From Haloferax mucosum ATCC BAA-1512 (GTDB taxonomy: Archaea; Halobacteriota; Halobacteria; Halobacteriales; Haloferacaceae), in NCBI RefSeq assembly GCF_000337815.1, contig NZ_AOLN01000018.1, positions 372,001 to 436,000 of the forward strand: 64,000 nt of DNA, read 5' to 3'. Shown here one piece after another: positions 16,366-24,789 of this stretch. The translations under genes were made by a program, and so were the position numbers. The number at the start of each line of letters is the position of its first letter. Position 1 is the stretch's first letter. The notes below the pieces were generated by a model, which saw only the letters and a list, made by a program, of their open reading frames with translations, made no database searches and was not told the origin of the DNA.

Positions 16366-17516
16366 ACTTCGATTTCAGTGACCGAGTTGGGCGGGTCGAA
16401 CCGAGCGCGACGCTCGCCATCTCGAACCTCGCAAGCGAACTGGAGGCGCAGGGCGAAGACGTCGTTGACCTCTCGGTCGGGGCACCGGACTTCCCGACGC
16501 CGGACAACATCACCCAAGCGGCGAAAGACGCGATGGACGCCGGACACACGGGCTACACCTCGTCGAACGGAATTCCGGAACTCAAGGAGGCAATCGCGGA
16601 GAAACTCTGCGGCAACGGCGTCGATGCCGAGGCCGACGAAGTTATCGTCACGCCCGGCGGCAAGCAGGCGCTCTACGAGACGTTCCAGACGCTCGTCGGC
16701 GACGGAGACGAGGTCGTCTTGCTGGACCCCGCGTGGGTCTCCTACGAAGCGATGGTCAAGCTTGCGGGCGGGTCCCTACAGCGCGTTGACCTCGCACAGC
16801 ACGACTTCCGTCTCGAACCTGCGCTCGACGAACTCGCCGAGACGGTCTCCGACGAGACCAAACTGCTCGTCGTCAACTCGCCGTCGAACCCGACCGGCGG
16901 CGTCTTCTCCGACGCGGCGCTCGAAGGCGTCCGCGACCTCGCGGTCGAACACGACATCGCCGTCATCTCCGACGAGATTTACGAGCGTATCACCTACGAC
17001 GGGTTCGAGCACACCTCGCTCGGCTCGCTCGACGGGATGGAAGACAGAACAATCACCATCAACGGATTTTCCAAGGCGTTCTCGATGACGGGCTGGCGGC
17101 TCGGGTACCTCCACGCTCCGTCGGACCTCATCTCGCAGGCCGGTAAACTGCACTCGCATTCTGTTTCCTGTGCCGTGAACTTTGTCCAGCACGCCGGCGT
17201 CGAGGCGCTCTCGGAGCGCACCGACGACTCGGTCGAAGAGATGCGCGAGGCGTTCGAGGCCCGCAGAGACATGCTCGTTGACCTCCTCGCCGAACACGAC
17301 GTTGACGTTGCCGTCCCGAAAGGCGCGTTCTACATGATGCTCCCGGTCGATGACGACGACCAGGCGTGGTGTGAGGGCGCGATTCAGGACGCGAAGGTTG
17401 CGACCGTCCCCGGAAGCGCGTTCAACGCGCCGGGCTACGCCCGCATCTCCTACGCCGCCAGCGAAGAGCGGCTCCGCGAAGCCGTCGAGCGCCTCGCAGA
17501 GCACGACTACATCTGA
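16362..17516 (+). CDS. PLP-dependent aminotransferase, class I (aspartate aminotransferase-like)
   Basis: A 384-residue fold-type I aminotransferase. The Schiff-base lysine is in INGFSKAFSMTGWRLGY (about residue 235), with NSPSNPTGG (pyridine-ring Asn) and SDEIYERITYDG before it; the substrate-carboxylate Arg is in PGYARISYA near the C-terminus. The family includes aspartate, alanine and aromatic aminotransferases, so the exact substrate is not determined by sequence. It shares four bases with the end of ribH and is followed by a strong terminator. Confidence 0.9.
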   Translation: MNFDFSDRVGRVEPSATLAISNLASELEAQGEDVVDLSVGAPDFPTPDNITQAAKDAMDAGHTGYTSSNGIPELKEAIAEKLCGNGVDAEADEVIVTPGGKQALYETFQTLVGDGDEVVLLDPAWVSYEAMVKLAGGSLQRVDLAQHDFRLEPALDELAETVSDETKLLVVNSPSNPTGGVFSDAALEGVRDLAVEHDIAVISDEIYERITYDGFEHTSLGSLDGMEDRTITINGFSKAFSMTGWRLGYLHAPSDLISQAGKLHSHSVSCAVNFVQHAGVEALSERTDDSVEEMREAFEARRDMLVDLLAEHDVDVAVPKGAFYMMLPVDDDDQAWCEGAIQDAKVATVPGSAFNAPGYARISYAASEERLREAVERLAEHDYI

Positions 17517-17518
17517 AG

Positions 17519-17540
17519 CGGCCGGTCCGGCCGACTTTTT
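17519..17540 (+). terminator. hairpin plus T-run after the aminotransferase gene
   Basis: CGGCCGG-T-CCGGCCG is a perfect 15-base palindromic stem, followed after two bases by TTTTT. It starts three bases beyond the stop codon and looks like an intrinsic terminator. Confidence 0.7.
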
Positions 17541-17636
17541 CAGCGACTCGACAACCCCGAGCGACCAGTAAATGAAACACGATTGAACAATATTCGTGAC
17601 AACACTGTAATAATTGTTGTACTTTCTGTGGTTAGA

Positions 17637-17643
17637 TTTATAC
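17637..17643 (+). promoter_or_regulatory. TATA-like box of the pilin gene
   Basis: TTTATAC inside a markedly AT-rich stretch (17575-17665). It predicts a start near 17665 and a leader of about 65 nt, unlike the mostly leaderless neighbours. A longer leader would allow post-transcriptional control of the pilin. Confidence 0.6.
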
Positions 17644-17732
17644 ACTTCCAAAACCAAATACCGGTAGCACATACCGGTTCACGTTACTGGGTTAGTGGGT
17701 GTGGGCCGAGTATGGTCGCAACAAAGCTAATT

Positions 17733-18170
17733 ATGAAACTTAGACAATTCCTTTCCGACGAAGACGCGGTATCGCCGGTCATCGGCGTTATTCTGATGGT
17801 TGCCATCACGGTCATCCTCGCGGCGGTCATCGGGTCGTTCGTCCTCGGACTGGGCGACCAAGTAAACGAGACGGCCCCGCAGGCGAGCTTCAGCTTCGAA
17901 TACGAGACAGGAAGCCCGAACAACCTGACTATCACGCACGAAAGCGGCGATGCGATTGACGCCGCACGAGTGACAATCGTCGGTGGCGGTCTCGACGCCA
18001 ACTGGTCCGACGGAACCGGTTCAGCCGGCCAGATTTCCGCGGGCGATTCGACCACGTTCGACAGTGACGGTGACCTCGACGTTAGCTCAGGAGACACCGT
18101 TCGCGTCGTCTGGACTTCCCAAAGCGGAAGCACGTCCGCGACGATCCAAAGCTGGACCTACGAAGGCTAA
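17733..18170 (+). CDS. pilA: type IV pilin (PilA-type adhesion pilin)
   Basis: A 145-residue pre-pilin. A short class III signal peptide (MKLRQFLSDEDA) precedes the highly conserved haloarchaeal PilA core AVSPVIGVILMVAITVIL, the pilus-forming helix; the prepilin peptidase PibD should cut near residue 12. The rest is a Ser/Thr/Gly-rich beta domain ending WTYEG, with possible N-glycosylation sequons (NET at 45-47, NLT, NWS). I prefer ATG 17733 to ATG 17712 because it gives the canonical signal length. In position and sequence it resembles PilA1 of Haloferax volcanii. It is monocistronic with its own terminator. Confidence 0.92.
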   Translation: MKLRQFLSDEDAVSPVIGVILMVAITVILAAVIGSFVLGLGDQVNETAPQASFSFEYETGSPNNLTITHESGDAIDAARVTIVGGGLDANWSDGTGSAGQISAGDSTTFDSDGDLDVSSGDTVRVVWTSQSGSTSATIQSWTYEG

Positions 18171-18187
18171 CTGAAGCGACTCGACGG

Positions 18188-18219
18188 AACCCGAACGGAG
18201 TCGGGTTTGGACTCTTTTT
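18188..18219 (+). terminator. pilin terminator hairpin
   Basis: AACCCGA and TCGGGTT form a 7-bp stem with a 6-nt loop, followed by a T-run at 18215-18219. It lies between the pilin gene and the converging ABC permease gene. Confidence 0.65.
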
Positions 18220-18241
18220 ATCGGTCGACGCTATCGAACCG

Positions 18242-19387
18242 TCACTTCCGAAGCGCTTCTACCGGACGCTCGTTGGCCGCTTTCCACGCCGGATAGAGTC
18301 CCGAGAGGACGCTCGTTCCGACGCCGAACACGACGGCGAGGAAGATGTAGACGAAGTTCGCCGCTTGGAACGTCGAAAGCGGGTCGTTCAGGACGACCGC
18401 GTTGAGCACGACGCCCGCGCCGACCGCGAGAACCGCCCCGATGAGACCTCCGGTGACACCCAACAGTCCCGCTTCGGCGAGAATCATCCGAACCACGTCG
18501 CCGCGCTGGACACCGACGGCGCGGAGCACGCCGATTTCTTGACGTCGTTCGATGGTGCTCATGAGCATGACGTTGAGGATGCTGACGCCCGCGACGACGA
18601 GCGAGATAGAGCCGATACCGATGAGGAACGTGTTCAGGATGCCGAAAAACTGGTTGATTCCCGACGTGATGGTCTGAAGCTCGAAGACCGAAACCCGCTC
18701 TTCGCGGTCGTTTAACGACTCGCGGATGGCGACCGCCGATTCGTTGGCGGCCTGTCCGGACTCGGCGTTGACGACGACCTGCGAGTAGCCGGTTCCGTTG
18801 ACATCGTCGAGAGGGACGACGACCGCGTTGTTCGGGTTGACGAGCGAGAGGCCCTGTTGTTGGGCGAGAACGGCGCTGACGCGGTAGGTCCGGCCATCGA
18901 CCGAGATGGTGTTTCCGGGTTCGACGTCGAGTAGCGTCGCGGTTCCGGACCCGACGAGCGCATCCTTTCGGAGTCGGTCGGGGACGCGGCCATCCTCCGC
19001 TTCGTATATCGCGCCGGGGTTTTCCATTCCGTACACTGTCGCCACCGTCTGTCGGTCTCCGCGGCCGACACGAAGCGTCTCGGAGCGGACGGGGACGACC
19101 GACCCGTCGGTGACGGCGCGACGTATCTGATCGACGTCGCGGTCGGTCAACTCCTCGACGCCTTCCTGCAGGTTCGGCGAGATGCTGATTTCGTTCCCGA
19201 TATCGCCGAGTTGTTGGGTCGCACCAGCTCGAAGCGTCGTCCCGAACATGCCGAGCGACGCGATTGCGAGGACGCCGATGATGATGCCGAGAACCGCGAG
19301 ACTCGTGCGGATACGGTTCCGCGAGAGGTTCCGTCGGGCCATCAACAGCGCCGGCACGCGCCGAAAGAGGTCGTCGAGTGGACTCAC
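18242..19387 (-). CDS. MacB/FtsX-type ABC transporter permease
   Basis: A 381-residue permease with one N-terminal helix (LAVLGIIIGVLAIASLGMFG, about 30-50), a large extracytoplasmic domain of about 200 residues, and three C-terminal helices: the MacB_PCD plus FtsX architecture. Such permeases act by mechanotransmission rather than classic transport. Translation starts with GTG, overlapping the ATPase stop (GTGA). Together with the ATPase and the upstream CARDB-domain protein it makes a three-gene module; its substrate (lipid, peptide or cell-surface process) is unknown. Confidence 0.88.
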   Translation of the reverse strand: MSPLDDLFRRVPALLMARRNLSRNRIRTSLAVLGIIIGVLAIASLGMFGTTLRAGATQQLGDIGNEISISPNLQEGVEELTDRDVDQIRRAVTDGSVVPVRSETLRVGRGDRQTVATVYGMENPGAIYEAEDGRVPDRLRKDALVGSGTATLLDVEPGNTISVDGRTYRVSAVLAQQQGLSLVNPNNAVVVPLDDVNGTGYSQVVVNAESGQAANESAVAIRESLNDREERVSVFELQTITSGINQFFGILNTFLIGIGSISLVVAGVSILNVMLMSTIERRQEIGVLRAVGVQRGDVVRMILAEAGLLGVTGGLIGAVLAVGAGVVLNAVVLNDPLSTFQAANFVYIFLAVVFGVGTSVLSGLYPAWKAANERPVEALRK

Positions 19388-20049
19388 TGAATCCTCCCGT
19401 CGATGAGTTCGACAGTTCTGTCGGTGTAGTTGCTGAGTTGCGGGTCGTGAGTGACCGCGATGACCGCGACGTCGTCCTCGCGGCGAATCTCGTCGAACAG
19501 GTCGAGGACACTGCGGCCGGTCTCTTGGTCGAGGTTCCCCGTCGGTTCGTCGGCGAGCAGAATCTGCGGTTCGTTGATGAGCGCTCGTGCGATGGCGACG
19601 CGCTGTTTTTGCCCGCCGGAGAGTTGGTCCGGTCGGTGGTCGAGACGGTCGCCGAGACCGACCCGTTCGAGCAACTCGGTCGCTCGGTCGCGGGCCGTCG
19701 GGTCGTCACCGAACAGCGTCGGCACTTCCACGTTTTCCAGCGCGGAAAGCGTCGGAATCAGATGAAAGCTCTGGAAGATAAAGCCGATAAATCGCTTCCG
19801 TTGGGTCGTCATCTCGCGGTCTGAGAGGTCGGTGACGTCCTGTCCGTCGAGGAGGACGGTTCCCTCCGAAGGCGTGTCGAGCAGGCCGAGCACGTTGAGC
19901 ATCGTGGACTTACCGCTCCCGGAGGGTCCCATGACGGAGACGAACTCTCCCGGTTCGGCGTGGAAGTGCACGTCTTTGAGCGCCTCGACCACTTCGCCAC
20001 CGGTGTCGTACCGCTTCCAAACGTCTCGAAGTTCGATAATGTTGGACAT
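19384..20049 (-). CDS. LolD/MacB-type ABC transporter ATP-binding protein
   Basis: A 221-residue ABC ATPase. Walker A is GPSGSGKST (about 41-49), the Q-loop is [10 protein letters not shown], the signature is [15 protein letters not shown], Walker B is [12 protein letters not shown] and the switch His is VTHDP. GNLD after Walker B is typical of the LolD/MacB/FtsE group. It sits six bases after the CARDB gene and overlaps the permease gene, so all three are translated together. Confidence 0.95.
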   Translation of the reverse strand: MSNIIELRDVWKRYDTGGEVVEALKDVHFHAEPGEFVSVMGPSGSGKSTMLNVLGLLDTPSEGTVLLDGQDVTDLSDREMTTQRKRFIGFIFQSFHLIPTLSALENVEVPTLFGDDPTARDRATELLERVGLGDRLDHRPDQLSGGQKQRVAIARALINEPQILLADEPTGNLDQETGRSVLDLFDEIRREDDVAVIAVTHDPQLSNYTDRTVELIDGRIQ

Positions 20050-20055
20050 CTCGAA

Positions 20056-21507
20056 TCAGCGCCGTCGGTACGCGTAGATACTGACGCCGACCACGACGAG
20101 GAAGGCGAGTAGCCCACCACCGACGAGAAGCGCCGACACGATGCCACCGCCGCCGTTGCCGCTGGCGTTCTGTTCTGGCACCCCGGACACGTCGGAAACG
20201 TCAACCGAGGTTTCGACGGTCCGCCTGCGTCCGTCGGCGAGATACGACACTTCGACGGGAACGCTCGTCACGCCGCCTTCGACGGCGGCGTAGAGGTCGA
20301 ACGAGGCGAAGTCGCTCGCGGGGACGGTCCCGACGAAGTACTCCTTGTACGGTCGCGCGGGAACGACGCCCTCGGCCGGGACGACGCGGACGATGACGCT
20401 CTGTGCGTCGCTGAGACCGACGTTACTCGCGCTTCCCGAGATGTGGATGTCGCCTTCTTCCCGTTCGACGTCGATGCCAGTCAACTCGATTTGGCCGGGT
20501 GAGGCGGTGTAGTCGATCGTCGTTTCCGCCGTCCCGTCTCGACTGCCGGTCTCGTAGGAGGCGACGACGTCGAGCGTCGCGCGGTCAACCGAAGAGACGT
20601 TCAACAGAATCGTTCGGTCGGACTCGGGGGCGACGGTTCCGGCCGGTTTTCCGAGGACCGTCGTATCGTCGTCGCGGAGCGTGAGAACGAGGTCTTCGAG
20701 CGGTGCGTTCCCGAGGTTCGTCACATCGACGCGGACGGGTGGGTGTGCGCCCTCACCGAGCGTCGCGTCAAGACGGACCTCCTCGCGCAACGCTTCTGCG
20801 ACGATAGGAGCGGTCGCCGTCACTGTTCGCGCGTTGCCGTCGGCGGTGGTGTACTGGAGACTCGCAACGAGTTCCGACTCGGCGGTCTCGGGCGCGACGC
20901 TGAACTGGAACGTTTGGGACTGTCCGGAGTCGAGTTTCGGAACGACCCGCGTGTCGTTTTTCACCGGCGCACTGTCGGCGCTGACAGAGAGTCGAAGGTT
21001 TCGAGCGACGGTGTCCTCACCGTTCGAGACGGTGACGCGAACCGGCGTGTCGGTGCCGATAACGGCGTCACCGACCTCGACGGAGACCTGTGGGCCGCCT
21101 TCGCGGACGCGGACGATGACGGGGTATTCGAGTCGCTGGACCTTACCGTCACTTCGGCCGACGACCGTCACCCGGAGATTGTAGGTTCCCGCGTCTTCGA
21201 GTCGCATCGAGAGCGGAACGCGAAGGTCGCTTCCGGGCGGAATCGTCCCGAGGTCTTCGACGCGAGCGAGGTCTTTCGAGTTGCCCGCAGACCGCACGTA
21301 CATGTCGGTTATCTTGAGATTCGACGGGCTGTTTTCGGCGTTCTGGACGACCGTGACGAGCGAGAATCGCTCGCCGGGCGTGGGTTGTGCGGGCGAAATC
21401 GTGACGTCGTCGATGTAGGCGGTCGCCTCTGCTCCGAGGGCGGGGACCGGAATCCCGGCGAGAACGACGACGAACAAAAGCGCGACTGGGAGAGCACGGG
21501 TAGTCAT
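20056..21507 (-). CDS. exported CARDB/COG1361-type surface protein with C-terminal anchor
   Basis: A 483-residue protein with a Sec signal peptide (about residues 1-26, ending PALGAEA), several CARDB-like beta-sandwich repeats of roughly 100 residues each (the PGERFSLVTVVQN and VTVSNGEDTVARNLRL type of pattern), and a C-terminal glycine-rich linker with one membrane helix and RRR stop-transfer tail (LLAFLVVVGVSIYAYRRR). It should sit outside the cell, anchored in the membrane. Its position first in an operon with a MacB-like ATPase and permease suggests it plays the part of the adaptor protein in bacterial MacAB, but this is inference. Confidence 0.8.
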   Translation of the reverse strand: MTTRALPVALLFVVVLAGIPVPALGAEATAYIDDVTISPAQPTPGERFSLVTVVQNAENSPSNLKITDMYVRSAGNSKDLARVEDLGTIPPGSDLRVPLSMRLEDAGTYNLRVTVVGRSDGKVQRLEYPVIVRVREGGPQVSVEVGDAVIGTDTPVRVTVSNGEDTVARNLRLSVSADSAPVKNDTRVVPKLDSGQSQTFQFSVAPETAESELVASLQYTTADGNARTVTATAPIVAEALREEVRLDATLGEGAHPPVRVDVTNLGNAPLEDLVLTLRDDDTTVLGKPAGTVAPESDRTILLNVSSVDRATLDVVASYETGSRDGTAETTIDYTASPGQIELTGIDVEREEGDIHISGSASNVGLSDAQSVIVRVVPAEGVVPARPYKEYFVGTVPASDFASFDLYAAVEGGVTSVPVEVSYLADGRRRTVETSVDVSDVSGVPEQNASGNGGGGIVSALLVGGGLLAFLVVVGVSIYAYRRR

Positions 21508-21810
21508 ATTGGATACTAGTATTGGTAAGAGTACTCAAATATCTGCCGCGCACGCGTTTCTCACGCCCCGGTTGCCCCGTTTTCCAGTATCAGTTCGGGG
21601 ACGCTTCTCGCCGCGACGTGGCACGAGGGTGGGGTGGGAGTTCGGTTCTACGGGTGTTTCGAGCGCTCCGGGTACGTGCGGGTTCGACATACGACTGCGT
21701 CTCTGTCGGGAGCGCGTATAGACGGCACACGCGTTTCTCTCCGTCGGAAAGTCGTCGACGACGCCGGTCGGCGAAGAGATTTATGTGAACACGAACCCAG
21801 TGTGTGGCAG
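21508..21810. other. divergent intergenic region with promoter elements
   Basis: About 300 bp between the CARDB gene and the helicase gene. It contains the 10-bp palindrome ATACTAGTAT (21514-21523) between the CARDB ATG and an AT-rich GATATTTGAG box on the minus strand, and a TTTATG box at 21780-21785 for the helicase. The middle part (about 21560-21770) has no recognisable gene, RNA or repeat; open frames across it lack codon-usage support. Confidence 0.5.
21780..21785 (+). promoter_or_regulatory. TATA-like box of the helicase gene
   Basis: TTTATG centred about 29 bp before ATG 21811, implying a leaderless transcript and supporting that start over upstream in-frame codons. Confidence 0.55.
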
Positions 21811-23730
21811 ATGCGCGTGAACGACCTTCCGCTTCCGGCGGGCCTCGTCAAACACTACGAGTCGAACGGTATCGAGGAACTCTACCCGCCGCAGGCGGCC
21901 GCCGTCGAGGCAGGCGTCGCCGAAGGCGGCCGGGTCGTCGCCGCGATTCCGACCGCCAGCGGCAAGACGTTCATCGCTGAACTCGCCATGCTCACTGCCG
22001 ACGGGCCGGCGCTCTACATCGTTCCGCTTCGCGCGCTCGCCCGCGAGAAATACGAGACGTTCGACGAACTGCCTGGCGTGAGCGTCGGCATCTCGACCGG
22101 CGACTTCGACGCCGCAGAAGACGACCTCGGCGACCACGACATCGTCGTCGCCACGAGCGAGAAAGTCGATTCGGCGATTCGAAACGGCGCGTCGTGGGTC
22201 GAACGACTCGCCTGTGTCGTCGTTGACGAGGTGCACTTACTCGGCGCACTCGGCCGCGGGCCGACGCTCGAAGTCACGCTGGCGACGCTCCAGCGCCGCG
22301 TTCCCGACCTCCAACTCGTCGCGCTCTCGGCGACAGTCGATAACCCCGAGGAAATCGCCGCGTGGCTCGACGCCGAACTCGTCGAAAGTACGTGGCGGCC
22401 GGTCTCTCTCAGGACCGGCGTCTACGCCGACGAATCGGTCGAGTTCGACGACGACTCGACGCTCGGCGTTGCGGTGCCGCCGACCGGCCCAAACGACGAC
22501 GAGGCGACCGAAGCGGCCGTCGCGCTCGTCGCCGACGCGGTTGAAAACGGCGGCCAGTGTCTCGCATTCGTCCGCTCTCGGCGCGAAGCGGAAGCACTCG
22601 CTGACCGACTCGCGGACGAAGACCTCTCGCCCGCGCCCGACCTCGGGGACGAACTGGCTGAACTGGGCGGGACGACCACGGGGCGTCAGCTCGCCGAGTG
22701 CGCCCGGACCGGCGTCGGCTTCCACCACGCGGGATTGCGAAGTACGCACCGCGTCGCGGTCGAGAACGCCTTTCGAGACCGCAAACTCTCGGTTATCTGT
22801 GCGACGCCGACGCTCGCGGCGGGCGTCAACGTCCCGGCGCGCCGCGTCGTCATCCGCGACCAGAAACGCTATACTGGAGAGTCGATGGCGTGGATTCCGG
22901 TCCTCGACGTCCACCAGATGTGCGGCCGCGCCGGACGCCCGCACCTCGACCCGTTCGGCGAGGCGGTCCTCGTCGGCGACGGCGACACGAAAGCCGAACT
23001 CGTCGAGCGATACGTCACCGCCGACGCGGAGGCGGTCGATTCCCAGTTCGCCGACGAGGAGGCGCTTCGAACGCACGTGCTCTCTGTCGTCGCGTCGGGC
23101 TTTGCCGACTGTCTCGACGGCGTCGCCGACGTGTTTTCTGCGACCTACTACGCCCACCAGAACCCCGACGTTGACCTCGCGGAACTCGTCGGCGACGTGG
23201 TGGCCGACCTCGAATCCATGGAACTGCTCGCCGTCGATGGCGACTCGCTTTCGGCGACGACGCTCGGCGCGCAAACCTCCAGACAGTACGTCTCGCCGAC
23301 GACCGGCGCGCGAATCATCGCTGGCGTGCGAACCATCGAGTCGATGTCGGACGAAAACGTGACGGCTCGGACCGCACTGGAAGTCGTCTGCGACACGCCT
23401 GACATGCTCGACACCTACCTCGGTAACCGCGAGCGGGCAGACATGTATCAGTACGCCCGGACCCACAGCGCGGAGTTCACCACGGCGATGCACGAGGCGG
23501 ACCCGTTCGAGGAGTGGCTGACGGCGGTCAAGACCGCCCGCATCCTCCACGAGTGGACCGATGGCTCGGACATCGAAACCCTCGTCGAGCGCTACCGAAT
23601 CGGCCCGGGCGACGTCGAATCCCGCGTCGAACGCGCCGAGTGGCTCTTGGGTGCGGCGGACGCGCTCTGTGCCGCGCTCGATACGGGCGTTCCCGAGTTC
23701 CGCGAAGTTCGGGCGCTGTTGTCACCCTGA
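21811..23730 (+). CDS. Hel308-family SF2 DNA helicase, short form
   Basis: A 639-residue Ski2-like helicase. Motif I is IPTASGKT (46-53), Ia PLRALAREKYE, II DEVHLLG (about 138), III LSATVDN, IV-VI around ATPTLAAGVNVPARRVVIRD and QMCGRAGRPHLDPFG (about 370). A winged-helix domain and a helical 'ratchet' segment (ETLVERYRIGPGDVESRVERAEWLL) follow, as in Hel308, which unwinds lagging strands at stalled forks. The protein ends soon after the ratchet domain, so the C-terminal helix-loop-helix brake domain of full-length Hel308 seems absent; it may be the second haloarchaeal paralogue (Hel308b type). Confidence 0.82.
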   Translation: MRVNDLPLPAGLVKHYESNGIEELYPPQAAAVEAGVAEGGRVVAAIPTASGKTFIAELAMLTADGPALYIVPLRALAREKYETFDELPGVSVGISTGDFDAAEDDLGDHDIVVATSEKVDSAIRNGASWVERLACVVVDEVHLLGALGRGPTLEVTLATLQRRVPDLQLVALSATVDNPEEIAAWLDAELVESTWRPVSLRTGVYADESVEFDDDSTLGVAVPPTGPNDDEATEAAVALVADAVENGGQCLAFVRSRREAEALADRLADEDLSPAPDLGDELAELGGTTTGRQLAECARTGVGFHHAGLRSTHRVAVENAFRDRKLSVICATPTLAAGVNVPARRVVIRDQKRYTGESMAWIPVLDVHQMCGRAGRPHLDPFGEAVLVGDGDTKAELVERYVTADAEAVDSQFADEEALRTHVLSVVASGFADCLDGVADVFSATYYAHQNPDVDLAELVGDVVADLESMELLAVDGDSLSATTLGAQTSRQYVSPTTGARIIAGVRTIESMSDENVTARTALEVVCDTPDMLDTYLGNRERADMYQYARTHSAEFTTAMHEADPFEEWLTAVKTARILHEWTDGSDIETLVERYRIGPGDVESRVERAEWLLGAADALCAALDTGVPEFREVRALLSP

Positions 23731-23772
23731 GGGAGCTTTTAGGTCGTCTCGCGGAGAGGTTCATACAACGAC

Positions 23773-24693
23773 ATGTTCGTCGAGGTCGCGCTCTTCGTCG
23801 TCGGACTCGCCGCGCTCGTCTTCGGTGCCGACAGAGCGGTGACCGCCGCGGCCGAAGTCGCCCGTTTCTACGGCGTCTCACAGTTCTTCATCGGCGTGAC
23901 GCTCATCTCCGTCGGGACGTCGATTCCGGAGATGACGACCTCGATCTACGCGGCCACCTACGGTGCTGGCGACCTCGTCGTCGGCAACATCATCGGCTCC
24001 GAGACCTCGCAAATTACCCTCGCCATCGGCATCGTCGCGCTCGTCGCGCCCATCGTGGCGAATCGGCGGGACGTGATGGTCTACGGCGGCGCGATGACCC
24101 TTGCGATGATTATCATGCTCCTCACGCTCGAAGACGGCGTGGTCCAGCGCTCCGAGGGCTTTCTGATGATGCTCGCGTACGTCAACTTCATCTACACGCT
24201 CTACACTAACGAGGGCGGCGAGGAAATCGCCGAGGAGATCGTCGAAGAGGAAGCAACACCCGAACGCGGACTGCCGCGTGTTCTGTTCGGCTTGCTTCTC
24301 GTCGTGGTCGGCGGGCAGGTGATGGTGACAAACGGCGTGGCGCTGGGCCGACTGGTCGGCATCTCGGAGTACCTCGTCGGGTTTCTCACCGGTCTCGGAA
24401 CGACGGCTCCCGAAATCGTCGTCGCCAGTATCGCCGCCAAGGAGGGTCGAAGCGGCATCTCCGTCGGGTCGATTCTCGGAAGCAACATCACGGACCCGGT
24501 GTTCTCGCTCGGCATCGGTGCGCTGGTCGCGGACGTGGTGGTGACGGACCTCACGTCGGTGACGTTTTCGGGGCTATACATGCTCGTCGTCTCGCTCGCC
24601 GTCTTGGCGCTGTTCTACTGGCGGGAAGGCATCGACCGTCGCGCGGCGATACTCTGTCTCGCGTTGTACCTTCCGACGTTCGTCGTGCTGTGA
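23773..24693 (+). CDS. CaCA-family Na+/Ca2+ antiporter, YrbG type
   Basis: A 306-residue membrane protein with ten predicted helices in two inverted halves. Both alpha-repeats are clear: VGTSIPEMTTSIYA with GNIIGSETSQI in the first half and GLGTTAPEIVVASIAA with GSILGSNITDP in the second; the ion-binding glutamates are the E of PEM and PEI. A short acidic cytosolic loop (EEIAEEIVEEEA) separates the halves. It would extrude Ca2+ or another cation in exchange for Na+ or H+. It starts 42 bp after the helicase gene. Confidence 0.92.
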   Translation: MFVEVALFVVGLAALVFGADRAVTAAAEVARFYGVSQFFIGVTLISVGTSIPEMTTSIYAATYGAGDLVVGNIIGSETSQITLAIGIVALVAPIVANRRDVMVYGGAMTLAMIIMLLTLEDGVVQRSEGFLMMLAYVNFIYTLYTNEGGEEIAEEIVEEEATPERGLPRVLFGLLLVVVGGQVMVTNGVALGRLVGISEYLVGFLTGLGTTAPEIVVASIAAKEGRSGISVGSILGSNITDPVFSLGIGALVADVVVTDLTSVTFSGLYMLVVSLAVLALFYWREGIDRRAAILCLALYLPTFVVL

Positions 24694-24758
24694 TTGCCGG
24701 CGAACAACTCGAACCGTGTTCGTTCGCACTCTCCCCTGAAAACCGCTTCGGGATGCCG

Positions 24759-24765
24759 TTTTAAG
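24759..24765 (+). promoter_or_regulatory. TATA-like box of the RuBisCO gene
   Basis: TTTTAAG, centred 28 bp before ATG 24790; predicts a leaderless RuBisCO mRNA. Confidence 0.6.
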
Positions 24766-24789
24766 CACTGTGGGGGCGTAGGCGAGGCT

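Noticed and set aside
22237-23550. 437-codon minus-strand frame opposite the Hel308-type helicase
   Set aside because: Composition is the reverse image of the helicase codons; no start signal or family.
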